Below the pieces are notes generated by a model that was not told the DNA's origin, did no database searches, and saw only the letters and a program-made list of their open reading frames with translations. From Pycnopodia helianthoides (taxonomy: Eukaryota > Echinodermata > Asteroidea > Forcipulatida > Asteriidae): DNA of 64,000 bases. A program made the translations under genes and the position numbers. This document shows positions 53,237 through 64,000 of the stretch, piece after piece (positions within the stretch are counted from its first letter, which is position 1; the number at the start of each line of letters is the position of its first letter). The stretch lies in assembly GCA_032158295.1 (NCBI GenBank), contig CM063254.1, positions 17,994,147 to 18,058,146 of the forward strand, given 5' to 3'.

Positions 53237-53440
53237 AATTTTTGACCACATGAGGGCGCTTTCAACAGCGAATTTTCATATCACAATTACAGTTTTATCT
53301 TCTGTATGTTGTTTTCTTCCATCAACGGCGAAATACAGAAAAAAAAATAATAATAACAACAATGGAAAAGATAGTTTGTTTACTTGATTTGCATCACGTG
53401 AATTTGGTTCACATACATGACATACGCCCTCACACGGTCA
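53237..53440. mobile_element. Foldback relative of the 16052 element (family K)
   Basis: TTTTTGACCACATGAGGGCG at the left and CGCCCTCACACGGTCA at the right are the same subterminal words as in the foldback nested in A4. The middle is different and contains an (AAT/AAC) run. Confidence 0.6.
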
Positions 53441-54405
53441 GAATTGGGGCAATTTGGGCCAAGTAGTGATCGTGCTCTGACCAAGCAACACTGATAAATA
53501 CATGTACATGCATACCATGTACAAAATACATATATGTCATTTTATTTATTTATACAGAAAAGTTGATGTAATGGACAACTTGTTTGCACGATTCTGTTCA
53601 GTTCAGTTGTGAACACCTCATTTTGTCTGTTACAGACACTGTACATTGTTGTATACATGTATATAACACATAAAAAAACAGTTTGAATCCCCAAGTGGTT
53701 TTCTGATGACTGTGTTAAGTTTGAGTTCATACTTCAGAGCCAAAAGCAAACCTTGAAATATTTGTAACGATCCAACTCATCTTCTTTTGTTTTTTTTCTT
53801 GCATGTATAACTTATTAACTCACCAGAAATCATCAAAGGCTGTTTTGAAATCAGCCACTGATGGAAAGGTTGTTTATTTCTCTTGTTTTTTAAAGTGTAT
53901 TGTCAGTATGTAATGGTATAAGATTTGTCTACTCTTCACTGAAAGTTGCACGATTTGATGTCCATAAACTGAAGATTTATTTTCTTTTATCCAACCACTT
54001 TTTTCGGAGCAACTCGCTGTAATCAAAATCCTTAAAAATGATGTGGCTCTATTATAGGGTTTTCACCCCGTTGGCTCTCTCCAACCCTTAATTCCAACGT
54101 CACGCCAATGGAGAGCATAATCCGCCGATTTCGATCGTCAAATTCATATCCCGTAGACAATCAGCACAACAATTCCGAAATCACAATTTCTGAAACGGAT
54201 GGGTATTATGGCGCCGTCAGCCGTCGACACCTTTAACAATCACCTGTGGTCATTTTAATCACACTTTTTATTTCCCCCAAGTCACATCGGGGAGGAAAAA
54301 AAGGGGGGACTGATCCAACCCGAGCAAGTTTCACACTTCACAGAATCTTGGGGAACTCCGAAATTGAATGGAATGAAACAGCATCACTGTGTAGCTGATG
54401 GGGGT

Positions 54406-54436
54406 CCACAGGCTCTAGCTCCGATAGAGCCTGTGG
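54406..54436. repeat. Perfect 11-pair hairpin in unique sequence
   Basis: CCACAGGCTCT, nine-base loop AGCTCCGAT, AGAGCCTGTGG. It lies in a GC-richer island (about 54340-54560) of otherwise AT-rich intergenic DNA; no repeat copy was found elsewhere in the window. Confidence 0.6.
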
Positions 54437-55777
54437 GTATAAATGCTGCGCTATCAGGGGAGGGGAGACGTCTGCACTCGTTAGCGGAACGCCACGACTC
54501 CGGTACGCGTTAGTCAGTTTACTGTCCCGGTGGAGGCTTTTGTAAAGCACTTAGTAACTGATGAAGAATCCACAAAAAAAAGATGTGGAGAAGAAGATTA
54601 AAGGGGGTAATAGCCGGTATTTGACAGTGGCATTTTTTTTTCAAGAGGCAAAAAGGGTTCACGAAGAAACCTGACATTGTAACATTTCAAATAGGGTCAT
54701 GCAAATGGGGGAAAGGGAGGCTTTTTTTTTAAAAGCCGTATCATTTTCAATAATCTTCCTTCGCTGTTGAAATGCACTTGAAGTATGAAGAGTTTAGGTT
54801 AAGTTTGAATTTAAAGCCTAACAATCCATCTTGAATCCCGGAATTTTCCTTCGTACCTTGATCCTGAAATTTGGCTGTTTAAACACCACTAATAACCACC
54901 CTTAAGATATTTGTCATATCTCTTACCGATGACGAGCCCTTGATTTACCACTCATGTAGATGATAGTTGAAGACCGACGAGAATTTCCCCTGTCCTCTTG
55001 GCCATTTTTATTTTATTTTTTTTTTCTTTCTTTTTTTTCGCCTCATTAAAATTTCAGCCACCGTAGGGGGTGGATATGGCTCTCCAAACATATCCATGTT
55101 TGCTGGGAGGGCATCTAGGGAGGGAAGGATGTTTATTAATGTCTTGTGCCTGGGAATATAAAGTAGAGAGTCTCTGTGTCTGTACCTACTATAAATATTT
55201 TATTACTCAAAGGAAAAGTGCCTGTCAGTAAATATCGACAAAGCATTTCATAAATCATTCATCACGGGGTAGACTGTTTCGCACATGCATTTAATTAGTT
55301 TGTAATGGGCAGCGGGGTAATTAGACCAGGTGGTAAAATTTCTCTGTCTTGAGTATACATGTATTTAGGTATGGAGTAGTTGTGTTCACGACCCATCTAT
55401 AAGCTGTCCCCCTGAGGTAGGGCAGAGTGTATCCATGTGGTTTGAGGGGGTTACCCAAGATTTGAGCGGGAATTTGTTTCTGATTTGGTGAACACCTGAT
55501 CCCGGGCACATATTCGGGGAGTCTTTTTGTTGTCCATAAAATTAACAACAAGAGGAATTGTCATTTCATTTGATTATTTTTTCCTTGATATCTTAATAGT
55601 TAAGTTGGAATGATAAACAAGTTTTAGTAAAAAAAGTTGAATGGACTCGTGCAAAATATTCCAACTGGGATGCACGACTAAACCACTCCTTCCATCCCCA
55701 AACCCCTATGAATTTAAAAAAAAACATTTTTTAAGACAAGGACAATTTTGGACACCTCTAAGTTTACAGTTCCTATA

Positions 55778-56104
55778 GACCATGTGACTTTTGTTTACAA
55801 AAAGGGTGACCTTGTACATTATTAAGCCTTTCTGGCAGGCGACATAATGCACCGGCCGTATGGAATTTGTTGTCATAAATTCCACATAATCCCGGAGTTA
55901 TAAAAGAACGGCTGAACAAGCCTTGAGATGTGCCTGCTGTCGTCGTATCAACAATTTATAAAAATCAGACAGTGCAATCTCCTTAAAATGCAAGATTAAA
56001 TGTTTTCTTCCATTCGGCTGTGTACAAATCGTGCCAGTAGGAAGTCCAGGCTTGGCGGCTCTTTTGTAAACATGTGATGTCAAAAGGTCACAGGTCACCT
56101 GGTC
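55778..56104. mobile_element. TA-GAC inverted-repeat element
   Basis: Ends GACCATGTGAC and GTCACCTGGTC, TA at 55776-55777 and 56105-56106. Inner GTTTACAAAAAGGGTGACC is roughly mirrored near the right end. Confidence 0.75.
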
Positions 56105-57289
56105 TATACAAGGAACTTTACATGTTTTCCCCTTCAACCCTTTGGGAACAACCATTCACTAAGGTTTTTCCCCTTTCTTTCTGAAATGTCAGCTTACTAT
56201 TTGTGTTGTTTGTACTATCTCAACTGCCCAGCAGTATAATAAATTGTATAAATATCATTATCTACACAAGGTTTCAATTTTATTGCATGGTGGAATGAAA
56301 TCACCAAAGAAGGTATACAGTACCCAAACGCAACTCAAGAGATATCTATTCCCATGGCGCTCACTGCAAACCTTCTCTGGTCTTTTTTTTTCTATTTTCA
56401 TCTGCTTTTCTATATATTTTTTCCCCCCTCAGTGTTATTTATATTTTCGACTGTACAATACTATCTTATGTATTCTGTGAATAGTTTGTTGTGCACTTTA
56501 CTCCACTAAATTTGTGAACAACATCTATAGTGAGTTGTAAGTCTGCATGCTGTAAAAGATACGTAAGGGCAGCTAAATCAGTTTGACCTTCTTCTTTTTT
56601 TCTTTTTCGGCGTGGGGGGAGAAGTACGTTGGTATTCTTATATACACAATGTTTAGGAGTCTACTCGGTGTATGTAATATTTATTCAAATGATGAAATTG
56701 CAGATTTTACGCTTGAATTACGATGTTTTGTTTTCATTTTCCGAGGAGGCCAGGAACAAACCTTATACCTTCATCAAACTGGAACTACATTTTGAAATTT
56801 CCCCTGTGTGCAATCGCAATTATGAATTGTGATTCTCGTATTACGGAAAAAGGTGGTCAGACCATTTCGTACTTTCTGTTTGCACTTTGCAGACTGTATT
56901 ATTTGGTAGAAAGTTATATACGAATTCTCAGCGCACTGGATTGTCAAACAAGTGCTCGGGAATACCAACCAATCAGATAAATAGCTCTATAGTGATGGAA
57001 CGGTCTTTAAAAAAAAGAAGAATTAATTAATATTTTGAAAACAAAATACCCAATTTCCTTGCGAGCCAATATTTGCTGTTGCTTTTTTTAAAGTGGGAAA
57101 GAAAGATGCAGTAAGACGCTGGCTGCAGTTTGCAGATATTTTGCATTGCAAAACAATAAGCTGTTATTTTGTTGTAGTTGTTTTTCCCTCAACCAATGAT
57201 TTTCATTTAAGGGGGTGGATATAGAAGAAGCAATGACAGTGCTCTACCTTATTTTTGATCCTCTCACCTTGAATCTACCTGCTTCAAAT

Positions 57290-57500
57290 CTGTTGGCTGA
57301 GGTGCCTTGGGTTATATTGGCCCCCGCCTTTGGAACGATCTTCCCTACAACATACGATCTTCGGCCTCAGATGCTACATTCAAGAAATTGCTCAAAACTG
57401 AACTTTATCCATTCTAACTGTTCCATCTTCACAGCGCCTCGATCTAGCCCCTAGGATGTAAGAACCTATTATTATTATTATTTATTATTATTATTATTGG
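57290..57500 (+). pseudogene. LINE 3' end
   Basis: In one frame 57333 on reads LWNDLPYNIRSSASDATFKK then LLKTELYPF and stop, the last residues of an L2/CR1-like polymerase. CAGCGCCTCGATCTAGCCCC and ATT repeats follow, the same style of tail as the S1 SINEs. Confidence 0.82.
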
Positions 57501-59138
57501 TTCAAATAAAGTATGCTCAGCCAGATAATAGTTTTGCAAACTTTACCAATGCTGTACGTTATCTTGATTCAAAGAGAGCAAGCATAGCATTTAACATTAA
57601 CGGTGCTTACTCTTTTTAAAGAGAGTAAAGAAGTAGCCATGCTCCCAACATTTCCCAATACTGTGTGCCCTACCTTGATTCAGATAGAGTAAGGACGCCA
57701 GTCTCAACAGTTTTCCAAACATTTCTGTTGCTGTGCACCTAATCGCTAGATACAAAGTCAGTAAGCCTTCGACAAAGAATAATCACATTCAGCCAAAATG
57801 CTCTCACTTTCAAGTCGTACATCAAATATGAAACTTCAAATATCCCTTGTGCCTCTTTTCTCTTGTCTTGGGTGTTCAACATTATTCTGTTTCTGTAATG
57901 GTCCTAAAGGTGATGGAATTACAGAACTTCATGTCAGGCAGGAATATTTCTCAAAATAACTGAGTAAGCTCTTTAGATTACAAATCACTTAATTTTCCCA
58001 TCAATACTGCTATTTAAGTCCGCGGCCCAAAGCTTACACATTCTTCCTGTAACTTTATTTTTTTCTTCTTTTCTTTCCGACACCGTACAACATATCAATA
58101 ATTTAACTCCATCACCGGTGCCTATCGATGTATCCAAAGAAATCACTACAATATTTATACCACTTCCAATGCGCCGATCGCCTCCATCACCCTCGCTTAT
58201 TAATAACAAACCCGATATTGTCGGACGCCTTGGGAGCATTAGGAAAGCAAAATATGTGAGACGATATCGTCCTTTGTGAATCATGTATGACAGGATTATT
58301 GGATACTGGGGGAGAGTTTCGGGATGCAACTGACTGAAAGCCATCCATTATTTCCATTTTGCGATACTCAATTTCATTCAGTGATGTTCTTTGAACAATC
58401 TGTTACATTATTGCTTTCAGTCGAATATCGTTTTCTCATCACTTCATGTTGTAATGATTATTTTCTCAAGGCGAAGCTGTCTGTTATGAAAACCAATTTT
58501 TGTTTACTTATTATTTTTGTGTCGGTTTCAGGTTTCTTTAATTAAATTTCTTCTTTGGGGGGGGGAGAGAGTCTGTTTTACCAATAAATTGTTGTCAAAT
58601 TTCTCAGTGGAAGCTTTTTAAAGGTGTGGTAAAGCATATTTAGTATTTTCAAGTTAATAATAAAGTTTATCATATTATGATGCGAGAGTCTCTGATGATA
58701 GCGACTTCGCAACATCACATTACTTTTTATGTCCGATTTAACCCTCCCGTGCATTTCTGTTGGAATAATTCTCCACACAAATATGAATATTCATGATTTG
58801 TTTGACCTTCCACATGGTCCCATGTCACCTCCAAATAGACAGGCCTCCATAGCCATTGATTTCATAACATAGAAGGTCTGGACTAGGATGGGAAAGTTTG
58901 TACATCATTTTATTTCACCTAGGAAGGTTCACTACACGCTAAATACCACATGCTTGGAGATTGTGCCTTTTGTAACGTGGTTTATTTCTGGGGGTTTTCT
59001 TACTAACTGTTGGCAAAACGCCGGATGGAAAGTACCTAAGAAAAAAACAGATTTTTCATCAATACAACAACTCTGCTTTATTAACTTTTAAAAACATAAA
59101 GTCCATTCATAAACTTCTGGAGTATCTGCTCAACTAGA

Positions 59139-59336
59139 GTTCCTGGCCGCTGTTTGGAAAGTTCCTGGCCGCTGTTTGGAAAGTTCCTGGCCGCTGTCTG
59201 GAAAGTTCCTGGCCGCTGTTTGGGAAGTTCCTGGCCACTGTCTGGAAAGTTCCTGGCCGCTGTCTGGAAAGTTCCTGGCCGCTGTTTGGAAAGTTCCTGG
59301 CCGCTGTCTGGAAAGTTCCGGTGGCTGTTTGGAAAG
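59139..59336 (+). repeat. Minisatellite, 22-base unit, nine copies
   Basis: Unit GTTCCTGGCCGCTG(T/C)TTGGAAA (22 bases) nine times. All six frames stay partly open because 22 is not a multiple of three, giving false proteins with shifted repeats. Confidence 0.95.
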
Positions 59337-60956
59337 TTCCGGGCGGGCGTTGGCAACAGAACACAGTGTCACACTTTGTTAATGTGCCGAGTGTCGTGGG
59401 ACAAATGACTATAGTGTGACCATAATTATGAAGGTTTACCCTTTGGTTTGCTCTGCCCTTGGTGTATTAGATATTGGGGACAATATTGGGGTAATTAATT
59501 ACCCTAATTAAATATGTGTGGAGGTTCTTCCACAACATGTTCCCTGGTGTATGTGCCCTGCAGGTTTTTTTAAAAGATAATTTGCCCCATCATTCATTCC
59601 ACATCACTCATATGCTCAGTACACATAAACGGAAAGGCCAATGTACAGTTCTTGCATTATAGATGAAAGATGAAAGACGTCAGTCCGATACTGTTTTTCC
59701 GCTTTGAAGCTGAATCAATTACGCTAATGTATTAACCATCGAACCGCAAACTCATTAACGGTGTCGGTTTGGGTTTGTTTGTTTTTTCTTTTGTAGTACA
59801 GCTACTCAAACATTCTATTGATTTTGTATCACATTTATTCAATTAAGCGCCTGTTTAAAAAAAAAGACTAGGAGAGCTTGCTAAAATGATCCCCATCCAT
59901 ACGATATCTCCTCATCATGAATCGAACTAATAATGCGGGCGTCAGAGTTGTTCATCTCCGAACATCCATGTATAGGGAGTCAGACATGATGTGTCTCGTC
60001 ATACTTCACAATGGTGACGGGAGTACCCCAGTATGCTTGTCATCCAATAGTTTGAGTCCAATCAGTTCATGTTTAAAATTAGGTATCAATCGCCGTAGCT
60101 CATTTAGCTCATTGCATTGTTGCTTATTCTGCCGTGCGAGAGGAGGCGAGCCTCAAGTGCATCTAACCTCCCCCCTCGGCCCCCGCAACACGACAATTGT
60201 TACCACTCGGTCTATCAGACTTGTTTATAGTGAAAAGAAAATTTTTCAAGTCGAGTGCTTGCCTTGGTTTTTTTTTATTTTATTCTGAAAATCTAGCCAG
60301 TCGATTTACAGATACTGATTGATGGAGGTGCTGTGCAACAGATGAAATTCCTTCACTCTTGAAATCGAAAGAAAATGTCAAATGAATCTATTCCACAGTT
60401 TGTTCCTGTTGATATAATATGGCATCATGTGTTTGTATACAGTTGTTTTTTGACAGTTTAACTGTCAGAAAACAAAGCTTTAAATTTATGCCTGATGAAA
60501 TTGTTTGGGGTGGGGGGCTTCCTTTATCCTCATTGATAATAGTCACAATAGAAGTGGAGTTAAAACGCACAGCAACCCTCCCTCATGTTTTTTTTATCAC
60601 AGAGGCACAATGATTGGATTCACCTTGATGCACCCATTTTGCAACTCAAAACAAAAAGCGTCTGAAATACCTTAATGTGCACAGTCATGTTTCATATCAA
60701 TTGCATTATGTATAACTGTCCGGTCCAATTTATGAAATAGTCACAGAAAGAGCCTCTCAACCCATGGCAGTAAATTCTTAGGTAGAGCTTACGTGGCAAT
60801 CAATTGCAATTTCCTTTTAGAGAAATGAAAGGAGAGTTCAGGTCGCATTGTCATTTCCAATCAAATCATGTGAGAGTGTCTTTGGATTCAGGATACTGTG
60901 CAGCATTGGTTCATTGGTAATTCATGTCCTTCGAGCAATTCCAATGTAAGATTATA

Positions 60957-61107
60957 GACTGTGCAAGTCTTGCGCGTATTCATGCGTATTCATACATTTT
61001 GGGACCATTTTTGGTCCCACGCACAATGCTTTAACACGTGAAGGAAACAAACTCGCACACTTTATATCAGGGCCCGATGTTCGAATGCGCGCTAGACTTG
61101 CACAGTC
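60957..61107. mobile_element. TA-GAC inverted-repeat element, short
   Basis: Terminal inverted repeats of 20 bases with one mismatch, GACTGTGCAAGTCTTGCGCG at the left; TA at 60955-60956 and 61108-61109. Only 151 bases. Confidence 0.82.
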
Positions 61108-61806
61108 TATTGCCAGCAATCTCCCCAGAATTCTCGAAATGATTGTTAAACAATGATTAGTTGTGAAGAAAATACAAACTTTTGAATTTTTGATGAGTAA
61201 CTTTAAGAACTTTCAATCACATTAAACTTTTAAAAGGTAACAAATAAAGAAAGATAACAAATTTAAAAGGAATTTTTACAATTTATAAAAAGTATTTTGT
61301 ATTGCAAAACACTATGAAGCTTGCATATTTGGCTTTTGGTTTGTCTTCTATAAACCGATGAATCTCAATTAAAGTAGGTAAGAACATGCCAGAAGCAAGA
61401 GCATCATTAAGAGTGCTCTACCATGTTCAAGGAAGGGCAACCAGTTAAAGTGCTTTTGTCAACTTCACCAATGATGTAAGTTGTCTTGATTCAAAGAGAG
61501 TATATTATGACTACCATTGCTGGCTTGCTGTCACTTCTCTTAAAGCAGGACACCCAGGAACAAAAATATCCAAGAATGAGCAGAATTGAATCAACATAAG
61601 CTATGATCTTATTGTTTGAGATCTAAAACATCAAAGAGGTCATTAAAAAAAGAAACATTTCTAATGTATAGATTATGATGGAGTTGGTTCATTATGTCGA
61701 TTGGCCCTTTTTACAGTTGTGGTGAAAAACATAACATGTTGTGAACTTAGTGACTGCTCTATGTTCCGACAACCCTATGTCCGATAACCCTCTGTGATCT
61801 ACACTC

Positions 61807-61850
61807 TAGGGTAAGGGTTAGGATTAGGGTTGGGGTTAGGATTAGGAACA
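61807..61850 (+). repeat. Degenerate telomere-like tract
   Basis: AGGGTAAGGGTTAGGATTAG then GGTTGGGGTTAGGATTAGG: irregular TTAGGG-like units, followed by TAGGGGTG(G/C)(T/C)GG-like repeats to about 61935. Confidence 0.7.
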
Positions 61851-62539
61851 TGCCGGTACATTTGTAGGGGTGGCGGAGCATAGGGGTGCTGGTATACATA
61901 GGGGTGCTGTTACATAGGGATGTCGGAACATAGATGTGTAACTGTGAACTTCACTTGAAATATCCAAATATGGACTGTAACAGAAAATATTCTTTGTAAT
62001 CGAAAATATTCTTGTAAATATTGTCCATAATAAACACATTTTTCCATTGCTTCTATTTTGCCTTTGAGCCATATTCTGCCGTTGTGTCTATTATAACGAG
62101 GCCATTGAAATCTAATTTCTCTTTCTATTGTTTTTATATTCGACTGCACAAGATGCTTGTTATAAATTACAGGAACTGGTTTACTCAAGAAATTATTATA
62201 ACACATTTCAAAACGTTTAAGGTAATATTTTAAGAAATTAAAGATGACCAGACTGTGAAATAATGACGGGGGGCCATGTGTTGGTTTATTGGCCTCCAAT
62301 GAATGACACCGTTTGGTCGGTATGTTTGTTCTTGCTGTTTTCCACACTAATATCCGAGGAATAAATTGTAACGCAGAAAAGAAAGAAGACAAAACAAAAC
62401 GCCGAAAGTGATTGATTTGTTTTATCATGTACACGCAACCTTTTTCATTTATCAACATAACCAATCACAAAACTCGTCGTGCATGAACTGTTTGTAATTC
62501 AAGTCTATATAATTTGTGATTTGTATGACGAACTTTCAT

Positions 62540-62930
62540 TGTGGAGCAACCATCTTGTATTTTTTCCCCGTTCAAATCAAGCTGTTGCCCATTGGGCGGC
62601 TACGGCTGTTACCAAGGGCTACCTATGGCTTCATGTTAATGTAGTGAGTGCAGCTGTAGCTGTAGCCCTACAGTTTTGAAACGGCGTAAATGTCATGTCT
62701 CAAGTTTTTGTCAACCAATGGTGTTTATTAAAATGCACAGTTTTTCAAATTGGTTACGTTTGTTTTCCCTCCTACCCGAATACATTGAGTTAAACCATAC
62801 TGAGGCTGGAAGGGAAAAAAATAGACAGGCCCCCCTCTTCCTTTTTTTGTACAATGGAATTCAGTGAGCCACCGATGCTATTGCACATGTGGAACAAGAC
62901 GGTGATGGTGGCAGCATGATTAAAGACTAC
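62540..62930 (+). repeat. Dispersed repeat family I, longer copy with an insertion
   Basis: AACCATCTTGTATTTTTTCC, TGAGGCTGGAAGGGAAAAAA and GGAACAAGACGGTGATGGTG match 47374-47510. A piece rich in GGCTACGGCTGTTACC / CTGTAGCTGTAGCC words (62597-62672) resembles the insert near 22100. Confidence 0.5.
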
Positions 62931-63898
62931 TGTGGTTAGTTTTCTCCGTTAATTATCTATACTCAAAGATTCTTGGTGCTGATAAATCAGGCCTTTGCCC
63001 TTTAAAACTCGATTGTCTAATATTCTAAAGAGATCAAAAAGGTTTTTCAAAGATGAAAGTGTCAAATACCTCTATTTTCTGTTATAATAGTTTGTGCAAT
63101 ACTATAGTATGTCTAGGGTTTGTTGTCCTAAAAATAGATCACTAAGAAATTATCTGATAATAGACAAGAAACATTGAAATTTAATACATACTAATTCCAC
63201 AAATTAACTGGTGTTGGGCATGCATCATTATGAGATTATCATGTTAATCGTTTTAATTGGTTAACTCTAATAACTTGGGGTTTGAAACATTACTGGAACA
63301 AGTTGAAAATCAGAACAGCTCAATACTTTGTTTTAACTGCAGTATATAACAAGGCTTTTTTTTTTAAGCGTAGTGATGTTGTTTGCCACAGTATGTTTAT
63401 ATTTTAAGTCATTATGATCCTTTTTGTTTTTCGGTGGAGTACACTCATTCCATTCGTCAAACTGGAAATTTCATCAAATTTGGTATGCACTTTTAGGAAT
63501 ACATGTTCAGTAAATAGCAATTTATGTTTTGTCAATAATGTTGTGCACATTCATTTGTTCTTATGATTTAGCTTCAGAAAAAAAAGTTTTTGGAAACTAT
63601 CTTGATCAAAGTATTATTTCAGATTATAAATATTTCTGTTGACAATTGGTACTACCTCAAAACTTCAACATTGTAAGATTTCTAGATTAGAAATATTTTA
63701 ATTTTCCCCAGTGATTACCACAGCTGTAGACTACGTACATGACGTAAGATAAATAATATCGTTCCCCAATTAGTTCGCGCTCAATTAATTTCAAGCTGAC
63801 TTTTTGTGAAATACTTTCTCATTGGCAAATGTGTCGTTAAATTGCCACATGAACGCTATACTCATTGGAGCCACTTGAATGCAAGTACTAGGTGCAAA

Positions 63899-64000
63899 CA
63901 TGAAAGGTAGACATGGTGCCATGTAAAAGGTAGTCTCGGGTGCCACATGAAAGGTAGTCTTGGGTGCCACATGAAAGGTAGTCTTGGGTGCCACATGAAA
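63899..64000 (+). repeat. 24-base tandem repeat running off the window
   Basis: CATGAAAGGTAGTCTTGGGT units begin at 63899, 63920, 63946, 63970 and 63994; the last two spacings are exactly 24. The array continues beyond 64000. Confidence 0.9.

Larger units (their letters stand above)
52481..64000. other. Intergenic region downstream of STK32
   Basis: No gene is recognised. Open frames are short and overlap repeats or low-complexity sequence. Identifiable items are G8, a K-type foldback, a hairpin at 54406, a TA-GAC element at 55778, a LINE end at 57290, a 22-base minisatellite, a second TA-GAC element at 60957, a telomere-like tract at 61807 and a 24-base tandem repeat at the right edge. Nothing is recognised in 53460-54400, 54440-55770, 56110-57280, 57500-59135, 59340-60950, 61110-61800 and 62930-63895. 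This stretch is noticeably poorer in TTAA elements than the introns. Confidence 0.6.

Noticed and set aside
59081..59408. Repeat proteins on both strands (RPGTFQTAARNF-type and SSWPLSGKFLAAVWK-type)
   Set aside because: They are translations of the 22-base minisatellite; several frames are open at once and none has conserved sequence.
61910..62464. 184-residue open frame on the minus strand
   Set aside because: The longest open frame in the window, but rich in Lys/Asn/Ile/Phe as expected from AT-rich DNA, with no motif and no splice or promoter context.

Overview
The window is animal nuclear DNA: very long introns, GT-AG splicing, many microsatellites, tRNA-derived SINEs, fragments of LINE reverse transcriptase and dozens of short palindromic (MITE-like) elements. 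The repeat mixture looks like a marine deuterostome, most likely an echinoderm such as a sea star; that is inference from repeat style, not from a diagnostic gene. No prokaryotic gene organisation is present.

One protein-coding gene can be supported. Six exons on the + strand (10706-10809, 20294-20410, 33510-33635, 38861-38977, 46878-46942, 50957-51194) join in one reading frame into the C-terminal 254 residues of an STK32 (YANK) family serine/threonine kinase: the end of the activation segment, kinase subdomains VIII to XI, the family-specific C-terminal tail and a species-specific Gln/Pro-rich end. The exons for subdomains I to VII were not found and should lie to the left of base 1, so bases 1-10705 are read as intron. 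The 3' UTR starts at 51195; a candidate poly(A) signal is at 52457. From about 52.5 kb to the end no gene is recognised.

Most of the remaining sequence is mobile-element debris. Non-autonomous elements flanked by TTAA (piggyBac-like by target site) dominate: family A (nine copies), B (three), C (four, one of them a fragment), D, an F relative, E (two copies) and a longer one at 37172. A second set has ends TA-GAC(C/T)...(A/G)GTC-TA (four elements). A third set (family G, eight copies) has GGGCCCAATTTCAT ends. One element near 2.8 kb looks hAT-like. SINE families S1 (Leu/Ser-type head), S2 (Asn-like head) and S3 are present, along with four 5'-truncated LINE ends. A 250-300 bp repeat, family H, occurs five times, always in the sense orientation of the kinase gene.

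Many insertions are nested, so their relative ages can be read directly. Several lie within 50 bp of STK32 splice sites. Local duplications occur beside exons: a decayed copy of the end of exon 20294-20410, and a three-copy tandem repeat starting at the donor of exon 38861-38977. The most unusual small signal is a segment at 33780-33860 that, on the minus strand, carries a histone-type 3' stem-loop next to a sequence resembling a hammerhead ribozyme core.
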